Shown piece after piece: positions 35,152-43,500 of a stretch of DNA of 64,000 nt. How positions within the stretch are numbered: position 1 is the first letter of the stretch; every line of letters starts with the position of its first letter. Below the pieces are notes generated by a model. That model ran no database searches. It was not told where the DNA came from and saw only the letters and a program-made list of their open reading frames with translations. The position numbers and the translations under genes were made by a program. Origin of the DNA: Filimonas sp. (GTDB taxonomy: Bacteria; Bacteroidota; Bacteroidia; Chitinophagales; Chitinophagaceae); NCBI GenBank assembly GCA_017306865.1, contig JAFKHH010000011.1, positions 1,224,450 through 1,288,449 of the forward strand, written 5' to 3'.

Positions 35152-35334
35152 GCCGCCGATTACAAATGGAATTACTTTAGCCGTTAGTGCACTACTTTTT
35201 TACCACGTCACCAACCTGTAAAGACGAGGATGCTGGAAAATGAAACAGGTTTACGCCTTGCAAATAGAGCTGATTGAATTAAATTCACACCTTAGTCAAT
35301 CAGGCTGATTGTTTACGCCAACCTCTTCAATGCA

Positions 35335-36573
35335 ATGAAATATCTTAAAATACTTTATGTACAGGTTATTATAGGCATTATTGCCGGTGTTATAGTCGGC
35401 TATTTCTTTCCGGCGTTTGCGCCAACTGCACAGTTGATCAGCGAGACTTTTATTAATCTTATTAAAATGATGATCGGCCCGATCATCTTCTTCAGTATTG
35501 TGCTTGGTATATCCGGTGCAGGTAATATGAAGAAAGTGGGCCGGGTAGGTGGCAAGGGTATTCTCTATTTTGAAATAGTAACAACACTTGCAATTATTAT
35601 CGGGTTACTGGCTGCAAATATTATTAAACCTGGTGTGGGTGTGCAACATCCTGCTGCAAATGCGGCTGTGATAAAAAAAGTGTCAGGAGAAATGATGAAC
35701 TGGACCGAGTTTATAGCACATATAGTTCCCTCTAACATTGTTGAATCTTTTGCGAAAGGAGATATTATACAGATTCTCTTCTTCGGGATATTGTTTGCAG
35801 CAGGGCTGAGCAAGATGGGAGAAACCGGGCGGGATATTGTAAGCGCGTTTGAAAAAGTGAACAAGGCCTTCTTCAATGTATTGCACATCGTTATAAAAGT
35901 GAGCCCGATCGGGGCGTTTGGTGGTATGGCATATACCATTGGCAAGTTTGGATTTTCCAGCCTGCTGGTATTAGGTAAACTGCTCGGTACTTTTTATATC
36001 ACAGGTGGCCTTTTCATTTTTGTAGTGTTAAACCTGATCTGTTATTTCAACGGGTTTAGCTTATGGAAATTACTGGGCTATATAAAGGCGGAATTGCTGA
36101 TCGTGTTTGGGGCAAGCAGTAGTGAGGCCGTGTTGCCCAACATTATGGAGAAACTGGAAAATGCTGGTTGTGAGCAAAGCGTTGTCGGTCTTATTATTCC
36201 GGCAGGTTATAGTTTTAATTTGGATGGCACCAGTATTTATCTTAGTCTCTCTGTCATCTTTCTTGCACAGGTATTTGGTGTGGATCTCACGCTTGCGCAG
36301 GAGCTAAGTATCATAGCTGTACTCCTGGTTACGAGTAAGGGCGCCGCGGGCGTTACCGGTAGCGGCTTTCTTGTGCTTACATCTACGCTCACGGCTTTAA
36401 AAGTAATACCGGTAGAGGGCCTGGGTTTGCTGATAGGGGTGGACCGCTTTATGAGCGAGGGGCGGGCTATTACCAATATAATTGGGAATACTGTAGCTAC
36501 AGTTATAATTGCGAAAAGTGAAAAGGCTATAGACATGGACCGGTATAGGAGTGTGGTGGAGAAAGTAGCATAG
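35335..36573 (+). CDS. Dicarboxylate/amino-acid:cation symporter (DAACS family)
   Basis: 412 residues with eight membrane helices and two hairpin loops. Family motifs are clear: IGPIIFFSIVLGI near 45-60, the serine-rich tip FGASSSEAVLPNIMEKL near 258, FNLDGTSIYLSLSVIFLAQ near 290 and VDRFMSEGRAITNIIGN near 365. Such GltP/DctA-like proteins import C4-dicarboxylates or glutamate/aspartate with H+ or Na+ across the inner membrane. Exact substrate is not clear from these motifs. It is a single gene. Confidence 0.94.
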   Translation: MKYLKILYVQVIIGIIAGVIVGYFFPAFAPTAQLISETFINLIKMMIGPIIFFSIVLGISGAGNMKKVGRVGGKGILYFEIVTTLAIIIGLLAANIIKPGVGVQHPAANAAVIKKVSGEMMNWTEFIAHIVPSNIVESFAKGDIIQILFFGILFAAGLSKMGETGRDIVSAFEKVNKAFFNVLHIVIKVSPIGAFGGMAYTIGKFGFSSLLVLGKLLGTFYITGGLFIFVVLNLICYFNGFSLWKLLGYIKAELLIVFGASSSEAVLPNIMEKLENAGCEQSVVGLIIPAGYSFNLDGTSIYLSLSVIFLAQVFGVDLTLAQELSIIAVLLVTSKGAAGVTGSGFLVLTSTLTALKVIPVEGLGLLIGVDRFMSEGRAITNIIGNTVATVIIAKSEKAIDMDRYRSVVEKVA

Positions 36574-36581
36574 TCTGAGTA

Positions 36582-36636
36582 GTGAGTTGTCAGCGGTGAG
36601 TAAGCTTATTCACGATTGTCGGCTCACGATTCACGA
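36582..36636. repeat. Heptad repeat, inverted pair (copy 9)
   Basis: GTGAGTT, GTCAGCG, GTGAGTA (36582-36602), six bases, then TTCACGA, TTGTCGG, CTCACGA, TTCACGA (36609-36636), placed between the symporter and SGNH hydrolase genes. It joins GTGAGT and TCGTGAA types in one block. Confidence 0.7.
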
Positions 36637-36662
36637 CCCCATAAAAAATATAAACTACCAAT

Positions 36663-37325
36663 ATGAAAAAAATATCCATTCTGCTATGCTGCTTCGCATA
36701 CATTACGCTTGCGAATGCACAGGAAAAACCGCGCTTCTGGGATGATGTACAGACTATTAAGAAATATGATAAAATGTATGCGCCTCCGGCAAATCCTATC
36801 TTGTTTATTGGAAGTTCATCTATTCGTAAATGGGATGACCTGGAAAGAACGTTCGCGCCTTATGTAGTGATGAACCGTGGCATAGGCGGTGCGGTTACCA
36901 ATGATATTACCTATTACCTGAACGATATTGTGTTTCCATACAACCCAAGACAGATATTCATTTTTGTTGGAGAAAATGACCTGCCCGATAGTGCTACCAA
37001 TGGCGATTCTATTTTTGCAAGAACGAAAGTTTTACTCAATAGCATTCGTGAGAAATTGCCTGAAGTGCCGATCGGTTATATCTCTTTAAAACCAAGCCCT
37101 GTGCGCGACCAGTTTCGTCCGAAAGCTATACGTGCAAATGCGCTGATAAAGGAATGGGTTGCTACGCAAAAGAATGTGACGTTTATCGACATCTTTACGC
37201 CCATGATGAAGGATGGCAACTCACGCCCTGAATTATTTGTAAAAGATATGCTGCACATGAATAGCCTGGGATATGCCATCTGGCGTGCTGCAGTGGAACC
37301 GCTGCTGCTAAAGCCTGCTAAATAG
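36663..37325 (+). CDS. SGNH/GDSL-family hydrolase
   Basis: 220 residues with a signal peptide (1-20, ending LANAQ). SGNH blocks: ILFIGSSSIRKW with nucleophile Ser52, MNRGIGGAVTND with the oxyanion Gly, FVGENDLPD with Asn and KDMLHMNSLGY with Asp195 and His198. The family holds esterases and lipases acting on acylated sugars, for example acetyl groups on glycans. It is exported to the periplasm. No sugar-use genes are adjacent. Confidence 0.92.
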   Translation: MKKISILLCCFAYITLANAQEKPRFWDDVQTIKKYDKMYAPPANPILFIGSSSIRKWDDLERTFAPYVVMNRGIGGAVTNDITYYLNDIVFPYNPRQIFIFVGENDLPDSATNGDSIFARTKVLLNSIREKLPEVPIGYISLKPSPVRDQFRPKAIRANALIKEWVATQKNVTFIDIFTPMMKDGNSRPELFVKDMLHMNSLGYAIWRAAVEPLLLKPAK

Positions 37326-37340
37326 CCATTTACATACGAG

Positions 37341-37374
37341 TGCAATAGCTTCTGTTGTTCCAGGAGCTATTGCA
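37341..37374. terminator. Hairpin between SGNH gene and tRNA-Cys
   Basis: Perfect 10-bp stem TGCAATAGCT (37341-37350) / AGCTATTGCA (37365-37374) with a 14-base loop. It lies between convergent transcripts; T-runs are absent, so it could be a weak terminator or processing site. Confidence 0.45.
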
Positions 37375-37382
37375 AGTAATAG

Positions 37383-37458
37383 AGAGCATGAGCGGAATTG
37401 AACCGCTGTTACTATAGTTTTGCAGACTATATCCGCAGCCAACATTGGATACATGCTC
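37383..37458 (-). tRNA. tRNA-Cys (GCA)
   Basis: A 76-base cloverleaf on the minus strand: 7-bp acceptor stem GAGCATG/CATGCTC, 3-bp D stem, perfect anticodon stem ATAGT/ACTAT with loop CTGCAAA (anticodon GCA), T stem AGCGG/CCGCT with loop TTCAATT, and U73, the discriminator of tRNA-Cys. CCA is not encoded. It lies 7 bases after the tRNA-Trp, so both are probably cut from one precursor. Confidence 0.92.
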
Positions 37459-37465
37459 AGAAATG

Positions 37466-37536
37466 CACGGGCGGCAGGATTCGAACCTGAGCCGGAGGTT
37501 TTGGAGACCACTATTCTACCGCTGAACTACGCCCGC
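37466..37536 (-). tRNA. tRNA-Trp (CCA)
   Basis: A 71-base cloverleaf on the minus strand: acceptor GCGGGCG/CGCCCGT (G1-U72 wobble), D arm GTTC/GAAT, anticodon loop CTCCAAA (anticodon CCA), T loop TTCGAAT and G73. The anticodon stem GTGGT/ACCTC has one U-U mismatch and the T stem one U-C mismatch, so folding is slightly imperfect. In most Bacteroidota tRNA-Trp stands between tuf and secE, so this is perhaps a second copy. Confidence 0.85.
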
Positions 37537-37545
37537 GTATAAACA

Positions 37546-37579
37546 AAAAGCCCGCTTAGTACATACCAAGCGGGCTTTT
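37546..37579. terminator. Bidirectional terminator-like hairpin upstream of the tRNAs
   Basis: GCCCGCTT / AAGCGGGC with a 10-base loop, A-run on one side and T-run on the other. It lies only 10 bases before the 5' end of tRNA-Trp, where a promoter would be expected. Confidence 0.75.
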
Positions 37580-37740
37580 ATAATACCTTATCGTTTAGTA
37601 TCATACAATAGCTCGCCCGGCATCGCAAAGACACCAACAAGACTGACTGTTATATGATATAATTTGCTTCATGATGAAGTAAAGTTATTATTTCAGTTTG
37701 AAATTGCAAAACAATTTTAGAATGAATAATTGTAGCGTAT

Positions 37741-37748
37741 TATATTTG
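37741..37748 (+). promoter_or_regulatory. -7 promoter element before the AT-rich cluster
   Basis: TATATTTG fits TAnnTTTG; the upstream TTTG box is poor (TTTT near 37715-37718). Transcription would begin near 37755, 20 bases before the first gene. Confidence 0.5.
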
Positions 37749-37773
37749 GCGAATAAACCTTAAATCCAGATAA

Positions 37774-38136
37774 GTGAAACGATTATCGTTCATTATGTCC
37801 ATAGTAGACTATCTCATCATCTCTTTTAAAATACTCATTGTTTTATTAATTGCTATAGAAGCTATAATTGCTCCCATTGGAATTAGGTTTTTTTATGCAA
37901 ACCGAATACCCTTTTTTATATCATATGTTGTGCTTAATACACTACGTTTGTTTAGGCGTAGGCTGCTTTCTTTCTTAATTATCGAGTTCCTGGCGAATGT
38001 GGTTTTATGTATGATGGATGGTTGGCGTCACTTCATTTTTCTTGTAATGACAGTTGTGAGTATCGGGGTAGTTTGTTTAAATAATTACGTAGATGAGTTT
38101 AGTGCTAATGAAAACTACATAATAAAAGGAAAATAG
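37774..38136 (+). CDS. Hypothetical integral membrane protein
   Basis: 120 residues if started at GTG 37774, 113 from ATG 37795. Three hydrophobic segments (about residues 10-35, 45-60 and 65-105) with basic loops (LRLFRRRLLS) suggest an inner-membrane protein. No family recognised. Codon use is AT-rich, like the next three genes and unlike the flanking metabolic genes. Its stop is directly followed by the start of the next gene (TAGATG), so the two are coupled. Confidence 0.7.
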   Translation: MKRLSFIMSIVDYLIISFKILIVLLIAIEAIIAPIGIRFFYANRIPFFISYVVLNTLRLFRRRLLSFLIIEFLANVVLCMMDGWRHFIFLVMTVVSIGVVCLNNYVDEFSANENYIIKGK

Positions 38137-38706
38137 ATGAGCAGAAATAAGAATAAAGAAAGCCTACCTAAGCCTAATAAAATTTTCTCTGCACTTGTTG
38201 GAGCTCTTGTTGCTTGCGGATTTTTTTATCTATTGTTTTTAATAATTGGCTATGCTGATGATAAGAAAGTTGCACTTATTGACTCTGATGCAGTGATTGT
38301 AAATGGAGTTATAGTTAATACAGGGTCAAAAAAAGGAAGCTACGCTGTTGCGAGTTATTTTGCTAAGGGTAAAGAGTATTCAATCAGCCAAAGTTCCCCT
38401 GCTGAGGACATACGCAAGGGGCAGAAGTTCCGAGTGAAGTATTATAGGCAAGATCCGAGTATAGCAAAGATATTGTATGAGCAACCTTTTTTTGACCCTA
38501 CAGATAAGATAGACTCGGGTTATGGAGTTGTCAGTGTTATAGATAAATTTAAAATAAAATTTTCTTATGCAGTCGCGGGGATTTTGTATGAGAAATTTCA
38601 GCGACGTAGTAAAGGCGTGGATTTGAGAGAGGGGGATGAATTTAGGGTCTACTATTTGGTAGATAGTCCACATATCGCATTTATTCAGAGTAATATAAAA
38701 GATTGA
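38137..38706 (+). CDS. Membrane-anchored protein with an internally duplicated domain (DUF3592-like)
   Basis: 189 residues: one membrane helix (~16-40), then two copies of a ~55-residue module. Copy 1 has SYAVASYFAKGKEYSIS and IRKGQKFRVKYYRQDPSIA (~68-115); copy 2 has SYAVAGILYEKF and LREGDEFRVYYLVDSPHIA (~142-185). The pattern resembles DUF3592-type beta domains, in which a value is read as 'G..v.V.Y...dP..a'. Function unknown. It is coupled to the upstream membrane protein and AT-rich. Confidence 0.78.
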   Translation: MSRNKNKESLPKPNKIFSALVGALVACGFFYLLFLIIGYADDKKVALIDSDAVIVNGVIVNTGSKKGSYAVASYFAKGKEYSISQSSPAEDIRKGQKFRVKYYRQDPSIAKILYEQPFFDPTDKIDSGYGVVSVIDKFKIKFSYAVAGILYEKFQRRSKGVDLREGDEFRVYYLVDSPHIAFIQSNIKD

Positions 38707-38843
38707 ATTTTAGTAGTTTCTTGTTCCTGCCAAGTAGGGGAGTCAACCATTGACGGGAAGGGAGGAGTGCAAATTATGTAATAGAACTAATGCCTGTAGT
38801 TGTTAAAGTCTAATGGAGTGAAGGATAAATTAAATGATTTAAA

Positions 38844-39338
38844 ATGAAAAGTTCTGTATTGTTTTTTTTGTCTTTTTTAATAGTGAAGAGTGTGTGTGGG
38901 CAAGATGTGAGCGATGAAAAAAATATGGGGAAATTGAAGAGCTCCCAATTTGTATTAGCAGATAAGGAGAATAAGAGGTATTCTGTTGTATTGTCGGATC
39001 ATTCTTTTTTGGATATAAAGTATAATGTGGTGGAAGATGGTGAAATGAATGCCTCTTATACTTTTATGAAAAATCCGCTGACTTTTACATCTAAAAATTC
39101 ACCGGCTGCTAATTTTGAATTTGTTAAAACTAATTTTGTCTTTTACGCAACTTCAATTGGATTGACACAGGCGCAAATTTCAAATATTCAACAACTATTA
39201 AGTGCATCAGTTTTTTCAGATATTTCAAAGCCTGTGTTTGTTAATTTAAGCCTGAAGGGATATGATGAATCCAATTTTTCTTTTTTTAATTTAGATAACA
39301 TGGTGTACTGTCGGCTATTTTTTAGACGCTTATTGTAA
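38844..39338 (+). CDS. Hypothetical secreted protein
   Basis: 164 residues with signal peptide MKSSVLFFLSFLIVKSVCGQ. No recognised domain; beta-rich with a hydrophobic Phe/Ser-rich C-terminus that ends abruptly in CRLFFRRLL, which may point to loss of an original C-terminus. AT-rich, third gene of the cluster of unknown proteins after the tRNAs. Confidence 0.65.
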   Translation: MKSSVLFFLSFLIVKSVCGQDVSDEKNMGKLKSSQFVLADKENKRYSVVLSDHSFLDIKYNVVEDGEMNASYTFMKNPLTFTSKNSPAANFEFVKTNFVFYATSIGLTQAQISNIQQLLSASVFSDISKPVFVNLSLKGYDESNFSFFNLDNMVYCRLFFRRLL

Positions 39339-39428
39339 CACACCTTTTTATATACAAATGCTTGAAGGAAAAGAACGGGGACGATGTAGGGGGTAGAATA
39401 TTTTTATGCTTATAGGGTAAATGAAAAA

Positions 39429-39845
39429 ATGATGACTGTAAAAAGAAGTTTGTCTTATGCTTTGGGGTGTGCTGCTTTTTTAGCAGCAAATTTTATTTGG
39501 CTAAGGTCGCCAACGAATAAATCTTTTTTTGAACTTCTTGCAAGTATAGGAATTTCGCTGTTTTTTTTGATATGTCTTTTGCGATGTATTAGTACAAATT
39601 ACATTGTTTTGCGAAGTGATAGTCTGGTGATTAACGACATCTTTTTTTCAAGAAAAATAAGTATTGAAGATATTATGTCAGTTAGCAAGACGAAAAAGAA
39701 TAGTTTGTTTTCTGAGAATATCATCGAGGTTTTGGCCTATAATAATTCGAGATACAAAATATATAGTAGCGCTATGCAAAAAGACGAAATACAGATACTA
39801 TATATTGAATTAGAGAAATTGATTGATTTGCGTTTAAAAAAGTAA
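39429..39845 (+). CDS. Hypothetical membrane protein with PH-like cytoplasmic domain
   Basis: 138 residues: two membrane helices (~9-26 and ~32-52) then a soluble segment (NYIVLRSDSLVINDIFFSRKISIEDIMSVSK... SRYKIYSSAMQKDEI) that follows the strand pattern of bacterial PH-like domains (bPH_2). Function unknown. Last gene of the AT-rich cluster. Confidence 0.7.
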   Translation: MMTVKRSLSYALGCAAFLAANFIWLRSPTNKSFFELLASIGISLFFLICLLRCISTNYIVLRSDSLVINDIFFSRKISIEDIMSVSKTKKNSLFSENIIEVLAYNNSRYKIYSSAMQKDEIQILYIELEKLIDLRLKK

Positions 39846-39947
39846 GGATGGTTTTATCTTCTTAATATTGTAAGCGCTGATTACTGGAGCAAAATGCTAT
39901 TGTCAATCTACTTGTAGTTAATTTGATGCTCCTACTAGTATAACTTT

Positions 39948-40346
39948 CTACTCTTTCGGAAAATCCTTCATTTGTTTTGAAAACTGGTTAGATTGTTTGC
40001 CTCCGTTAGCTACTGCCCATTCTGCCATTGATAATAATACGGGCCTTAAGGCTTTACCCTGTTTGGTAAGTTCGTAAGTAACATAAGGTGGAACAACAGG
40101 TTTTGATTTCCTGCTAATAAGACCATCTGTTTCCAATTGCTTCAGGTGTTGTATCAATACCTTTTCTGTAATAGTGGGGATCGATTTTTTTAACTCGCTA
40201 TATCGTTTTGTTCCTGTTAACAGGTTGAATAAAATAATGGGCTTCCAATAGCCGGCAATCCGTTCCATTACAAATGTTACGGGGCAGGCTGCAAAAGCAT
40301 TGCTCTTGTTTTCCTGTATTACGGAAGTCTGTTTTACTGCTGTCAT
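39948..40346 (-). CDS. HxlR-family transcriptional regulator
   Basis: 132 residues with the HxlR winged-helix signature: a conserved Cys (AACPVTFVMERIAGYWKPIILFNLL), TKRYSELKKSIPTITEKVLIQHLKQLE recognition region and YELTKQGKALRPVL wing. Family knowledge: dimeric regulators that often sense aldehydes, quinones or hypochlorite through the Cys. It is divergent from the NmrA-like oxidoreductase, and likely represses it together with itself. Confidence 0.93.
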   Translation of the reverse strand: MTAVKQTSVIQENKSNAFAACPVTFVMERIAGYWKPIILFNLLTGTKRYSELKKSIPTITEKVLIQHLKQLETDGLISRKSKPVVPPYVTYELTKQGKALRPVLLSMAEWAVANGGKQSNQFSKQMKDFPKE

Positions 40347-40355
40347 AGTTGATGC

Positions 40356-40404
40356 TTACTATAGGGTAAGTACTAGTATAAAAGTAAGTATGTATTTAGA
40401 TTTG
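40356..40404 (+). promoter_or_regulatory. HxlR operator candidates and oxidoreductase promoter
   Basis: An inverted repeat CTTAC (40356-40360) / GTAAG (40367-40371) and a second GTAAGTA (40384-40390) form repeated half-sites in the 82-bp divergent gap, and TAGATTTG (40397-40404) is a -7 box for the plus-strand gene. Site assignment is inference. Confidence 0.5.
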
Positions 40405-40428
40405 CACAAGAAATTTAAAACAAAAGAA

Positions 40429-41325
40429 ATGAAAATTACAGTAACAGGTTCTTTGGGAAACATAAGCCGTATTCTCATCGAAAAATTAGTAGCAGGTGGC
40501 CATAACGTAAAAGTAATTACTTCAAATGCAAGCAGGGTGGCGGAAATAGAACAGTTGCAGGCAGTGCCGCTGGTTGGATCAGTAGAAGACTATGACTTTG
40601 TAAAAGATGCCTTTGCTGGAAGCGAAGCCGTTTATTTAATGATTCCTCCAAGCTACGGAGCCACTGACGTTAAGCAATACATTAAAACCATCGGGGAGCA
40701 GTATGCTAGTGCTATTAAGCAAACAGGGGTAAAGTATGTGGTGAATTTGAGTAGCGTAGGCGCTCATCTTGAAAATGGTTTAGGCCCGACTGGGGCAAAT
40801 TACTATGTGGAGCAACAGTTAAACAAATTAGAAGGAGTAAATGTGTTGCATTTGCGTCCTGGTATGTTCCTTACAAATTTTTACGGAGCAATTCCTATGA
40901 TGAAATACCATAGTATGCTAGGTAATAACTTTAGCGGTGCAGTCAGGTTACCCCTGACGCACCCAGCAGATATAGCCAATGCAGCCTTTAATGCATTGAA
41001 TGATTTATCTATTACCGGAAAACAAGTCCAGTATGTTGTGAGCGATGAACAGGACGGATTTTCAATTGTTGAAACATTAAGTAGAGCGATAGGTAATCCG
41101 GATGTAAAGTGGGTGGAGTTTTCTGACGATCAGCTTTTAGGCGCATTAACGCAAAATGGTTTTTCAGCGCAAATGGCAAAAGTGTACATGGTAGAAATAG
41201 GGGTAGCGTTGCGGGATGGAAGTTTTATGGAGCACTATAATAAAAATAAAGTAGCGGCAACAGGTATAACAACATTGCAGGAGTTTGCTAAAGAGTTTAC
41301 AATAGCTTATCAGTATAGCAATTAA
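40429..41325 (+). CDS. NmrA/SDR-type NAD(P)H-binding oxidoreductase
   Basis: 298 residues from ATG 40429; earlier in-frame starts would run into the HxlR gene. The N-terminal Rossmann motif is MKITVTGSLGNISRILIEKL (a G-x-x-G-x-x variant), followed by VKVITSNASR, AVYLMIPPSY and VNLSSVGAH, as in NmrA-like and quinone-reductase-like atypical SDRs (QorB type). Predicted to reduce quinones or aldehydes, or to act as a redox sensor. Divergence from HxlR is a classic pair. Confidence 0.92.
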   Translation: MKITVTGSLGNISRILIEKLVAGGHNVKVITSNASRVAEIEQLQAVPLVGSVEDYDFVKDAFAGSEAVYLMIPPSYGATDVKQYIKTIGEQYASAIKQTGVKYVVNLSSVGAHLENGLGPTGANYYVEQQLNKLEGVNVLHLRPGMFLTNFYGAIPMMKYHSMLGNNFSGAVRLPLTHPADIANAAFNALNDLSITGKQVQYVVSDEQDGFSIVETLSRAIGNPDVKWVEFSDDQLLGALTQNGFSAQMAKVYMVEIGVALRDGSFMEHYNKNKVAATGITTLQEFAKEFTIAYQYSN

Positions 41326-41440
41326 AAAGGGGAATATTTTAGCTAAAAACAGCCAAATTGTAAAAGATTGTTTCTTTTTTACAACGCCTTGTCTGCTTTG
41401 ATAGAGTGGCTGTTCGTTAGTAGAAATTCCGATTATTGGG

Positions 41441-41481
41441 CTTCCATCTTGCCATTTGACAACAAGGTAGCAAGATGGAAG
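41441..41481. repeat. Perfect inverted repeat
   Basis: CTTCCATCTTGC (41441-41452) and GCAAGATGGAAG (41470-41481) with a 17-base loop, in the gap between convergent genes. No T-run follows, so terminator function is uncertain. Confidence 0.55.
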
Positions 41482-41531
41482 TACAATGGCTTATGCACCC
41501 CAACCGGTTTTTTGAATAAAAAATCAATTGG

Positions 41532-41783
41532 TTATCTTGGATTTTTGTCTTTTACTTCCTTAATATTTAAAGGGTTTTTATCCAAAACCTTACCCTGTAA
41601 AGCCTCCATGGCTTTTCTTGCCTGTTGCTCATCCTCTATTTCCACTAAACCTTTACGGGCACTCAATCCAGTGATCGGGTTAAGGTAGATCCTGGCATAT
41701 TTTACCCAGCCAAAAGGATTAAATAGTCGCTGTAAATCAAACTTATCAAAGTTGGCCGGTAGTCCTGATACTGTCATCTTCAT
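41532..41783 (-). CDS. RRM-domain RNA-binding protein
   Basis: 83 residues from ATG 41783 (an ATG at 41810 adds nine residues; a further one at 41777 is possible). It is a single RNA-recognition motif: RNP2 MTVSGLP at the start and RNP1-like ARKGLVEIE in the third strand, with the intervening helix NFDKFDLQRLFNPFG. RNP1 lacks the usual Phe pair (GLVEIE for GFGFV), so RNA affinity may differ. Small RRM proteins in Bacteroidota are thought to act as RNA chaperones or as partners of small RNAs. Confidence 0.85.
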   Translation of the reverse strand: MKMTVSGLPANFDKFDLQRLFNPFGWVKYARIYLNPITGLSARKGLVEIEDEQQARKAMEALQGKVLDKNPLNIKEVKDKNPR

Positions 41784-42035
41784 TAAGTAAAGATAATCTG
41801 AATCGGGCAATCTATGGTATAATTTAAAAAGAAGAACATTCTTTCCCTATGGCGCAATGGCAATAAGGTAAAACTACAACCACAAAGTGCACAAGGCTAT
41901 TACACAAAGAGCACAAAGAAGAAAACCCTGTCTCCTTTGTAAAATGCCATCTGAATGAAGCGGTCTGGCAAACTTTGTGAGCTTTCCACTTCCCCCATAG
42001 TGCCCCTTTGCATAAAACAAAGACCACCACAACAC

Positions 42036-43067
42036 CTATTTCTTCAACGCCTTCCGCACCTCCGGCGCGATCTTCGTGCCGAATAGCTCAATTGACTTCA
42101 TCAGTAGCTCGTGCGATGGGCCGCCTACGTCCATGTGGGCAGAGAAGCGCGTAAGGCCAAAAAGCTCGTGCATGTGCAGTATTTTATCAATAGCCTCGTT
42201 TGCATCACCAATGATCAGGTGACCATCCTTGCCACGTCCCTGTACATACTGTTGAGGCTGATACGGAGGCCAGCCGCGGTCACGACCCACGCGATTCATT
42301 TGTGCCGAGTAAATAGGGTAGTAGGCATCTGCAATCTCCTTGCTGTTCTCTCCAAAAAATGAATGCATGTGCACACCCACCTGGAAGTCCTCCTGCTTAT
42401 GTCCGAATGATTGGTACAGCTCACGATAATAGTTAAACAATGGTTGAAACTGTACCGGGCTACCACCAATGATGGCAAAGATCACAGGCAGGCCAAGGCG
42501 AGCTGCCCTGTGTACAGATGCAGGCGTGCCGCCCACAGCTACCCATATAGGCAATTCCTTGTGTACAGCACGCGGGAACACTTGTTGGTTTACCAATGCA
42601 GGACGGAACTTACCTTTCCAGGTTACCTGTGGTTCCTTATTAATCGTAAGTAATAATTCCAGTTTCTCTTCAAACAACGCATCGTAATCTTTCAGGTCAT
42701 AACCAAACAGTGGGAATGATTCTATAAAGCTGCCACGCCCCACCATCAGTTCTGCGCGGCCGTTTGAAATGCCATCTACTGTAGCGAAGTTCTGATATAA
42801 GCGCACCGGATCAGATGAGCTAAGTACAGATACAGCGCTACCAAGTTTTATTTGTTTCGTTACTGTAGCTGCAGCGGCCAACACTATTTCAGGGCTGGAT
42901 ACTGCATAGTCCGGCCGGTGGTGTTCACCAATCCCGAAGAAGTCCAGTCCTGTTTCATCCATCAGTTTTATTTCTTCAATCAACTCCTGCAGACGTTGCT
43001 GTGCAGGTTGTATCACACCATTGCTATTAATGTGCAAATCGCCGAACATGCCAATGCCCAGTTCCAT
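42036..43067 (-). CDS. Luciferase-like (LLM class) flavin-dependent monooxygenase
   Basis: 343 residues from ATG 43067, matching the family start MELGIGMFGDLH; an ATG at 43088 adds seven residues. The bacterial-luciferase TIM barrel is evident: GLDFFGIGEHHRPDYAVSSPEIVLAAAATVTKQIKLGSAV, LYQNFATVDGISNGRAELMVGRGS and PIWVAVGGTPASVHRAARLGLP. These enzymes use reduced FMN or F420 to oxidise small organics; the substrate cannot be predicted. No flavin reductase gene lies next to it. Confidence 0.93.
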   Translation of the reverse strand: MELGIGMFGDLHINSNGVIQPAQQRLQELIEEIKLMDETGLDFFGIGEHHRPDYAVSSPEIVLAAAATVTKQIKLGSAVSVLSSSDPVRLYQNFATVDGISNGRAELMVGRGSFIESFPLFGYDLKDYDALFEEKLELLLTINKEPQVTWKGKFRPALVNQQVFPRAVHKELPIWVAVGGTPASVHRAARLGLPVIFAIIGGSPVQFQPLFNYYRELYQSFGHKQEDFQVGVHMHSFFGENSKEIADAYYPIYSAQMNRVGRDRGWPPYQPQQYVQGRGKDGHLIIGDANEAIDKILHMHELFGLTRFSAHMDVGGPSHELLMKSIELFGTKIAPEVRKALKK

Positions 43068-43224
43068 AAGTAAGTGTTTAGAATGCAAAGATAGGTTTGA
43101 TAGAGTATATAAGGTTTCATTGTTGTCCTGATATAGTCAATAGATAGTTGTCTGTAGACGTTTCCCATAAAGGATTACAGACGAAAAAGAATGATTTCAA
43201 AATTGGGGGAGTTCCCCTGTCAGC

Positions 43225-43500
43225 TTTTTTAAGAGAAACGTTCGGCCTCAGAAAAGCTGCGTTAAGAAAATTGTCATGAACGCCGGAAAAATCCATTGCT
43301 GTTTGAGCCGTGGGTAACTTACTTACTCACGCTGTCTGCGGCGAGTTCAATGGATTTCGGTGGGCAGGACAATTTTTAGCCTGCTTTTCTGGAGCCTTGA
43401 TCTTTTTGGTTACTTTTTGTATCAAGACAAAAAGTAACACCGTCGGTAGACAAATGAACGCTTGCAGTTCAAGATCCACTAAACTTAGTCGGACAACAAT
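43225..43500 (+). repeat. Nested-hairpin dispersed element, copy C
   Basis: A 276-bp copy of the element at 9874 and 24763, again in plus orientation, including the 3' text CTTAGTCGGACAACAATGA. All stems are kept; its inner loop differs from the others (CGTGGGTAACTTACTTACTC region), whereas stem bases do not, as expected if structure is selected. Confidence 0.85.
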
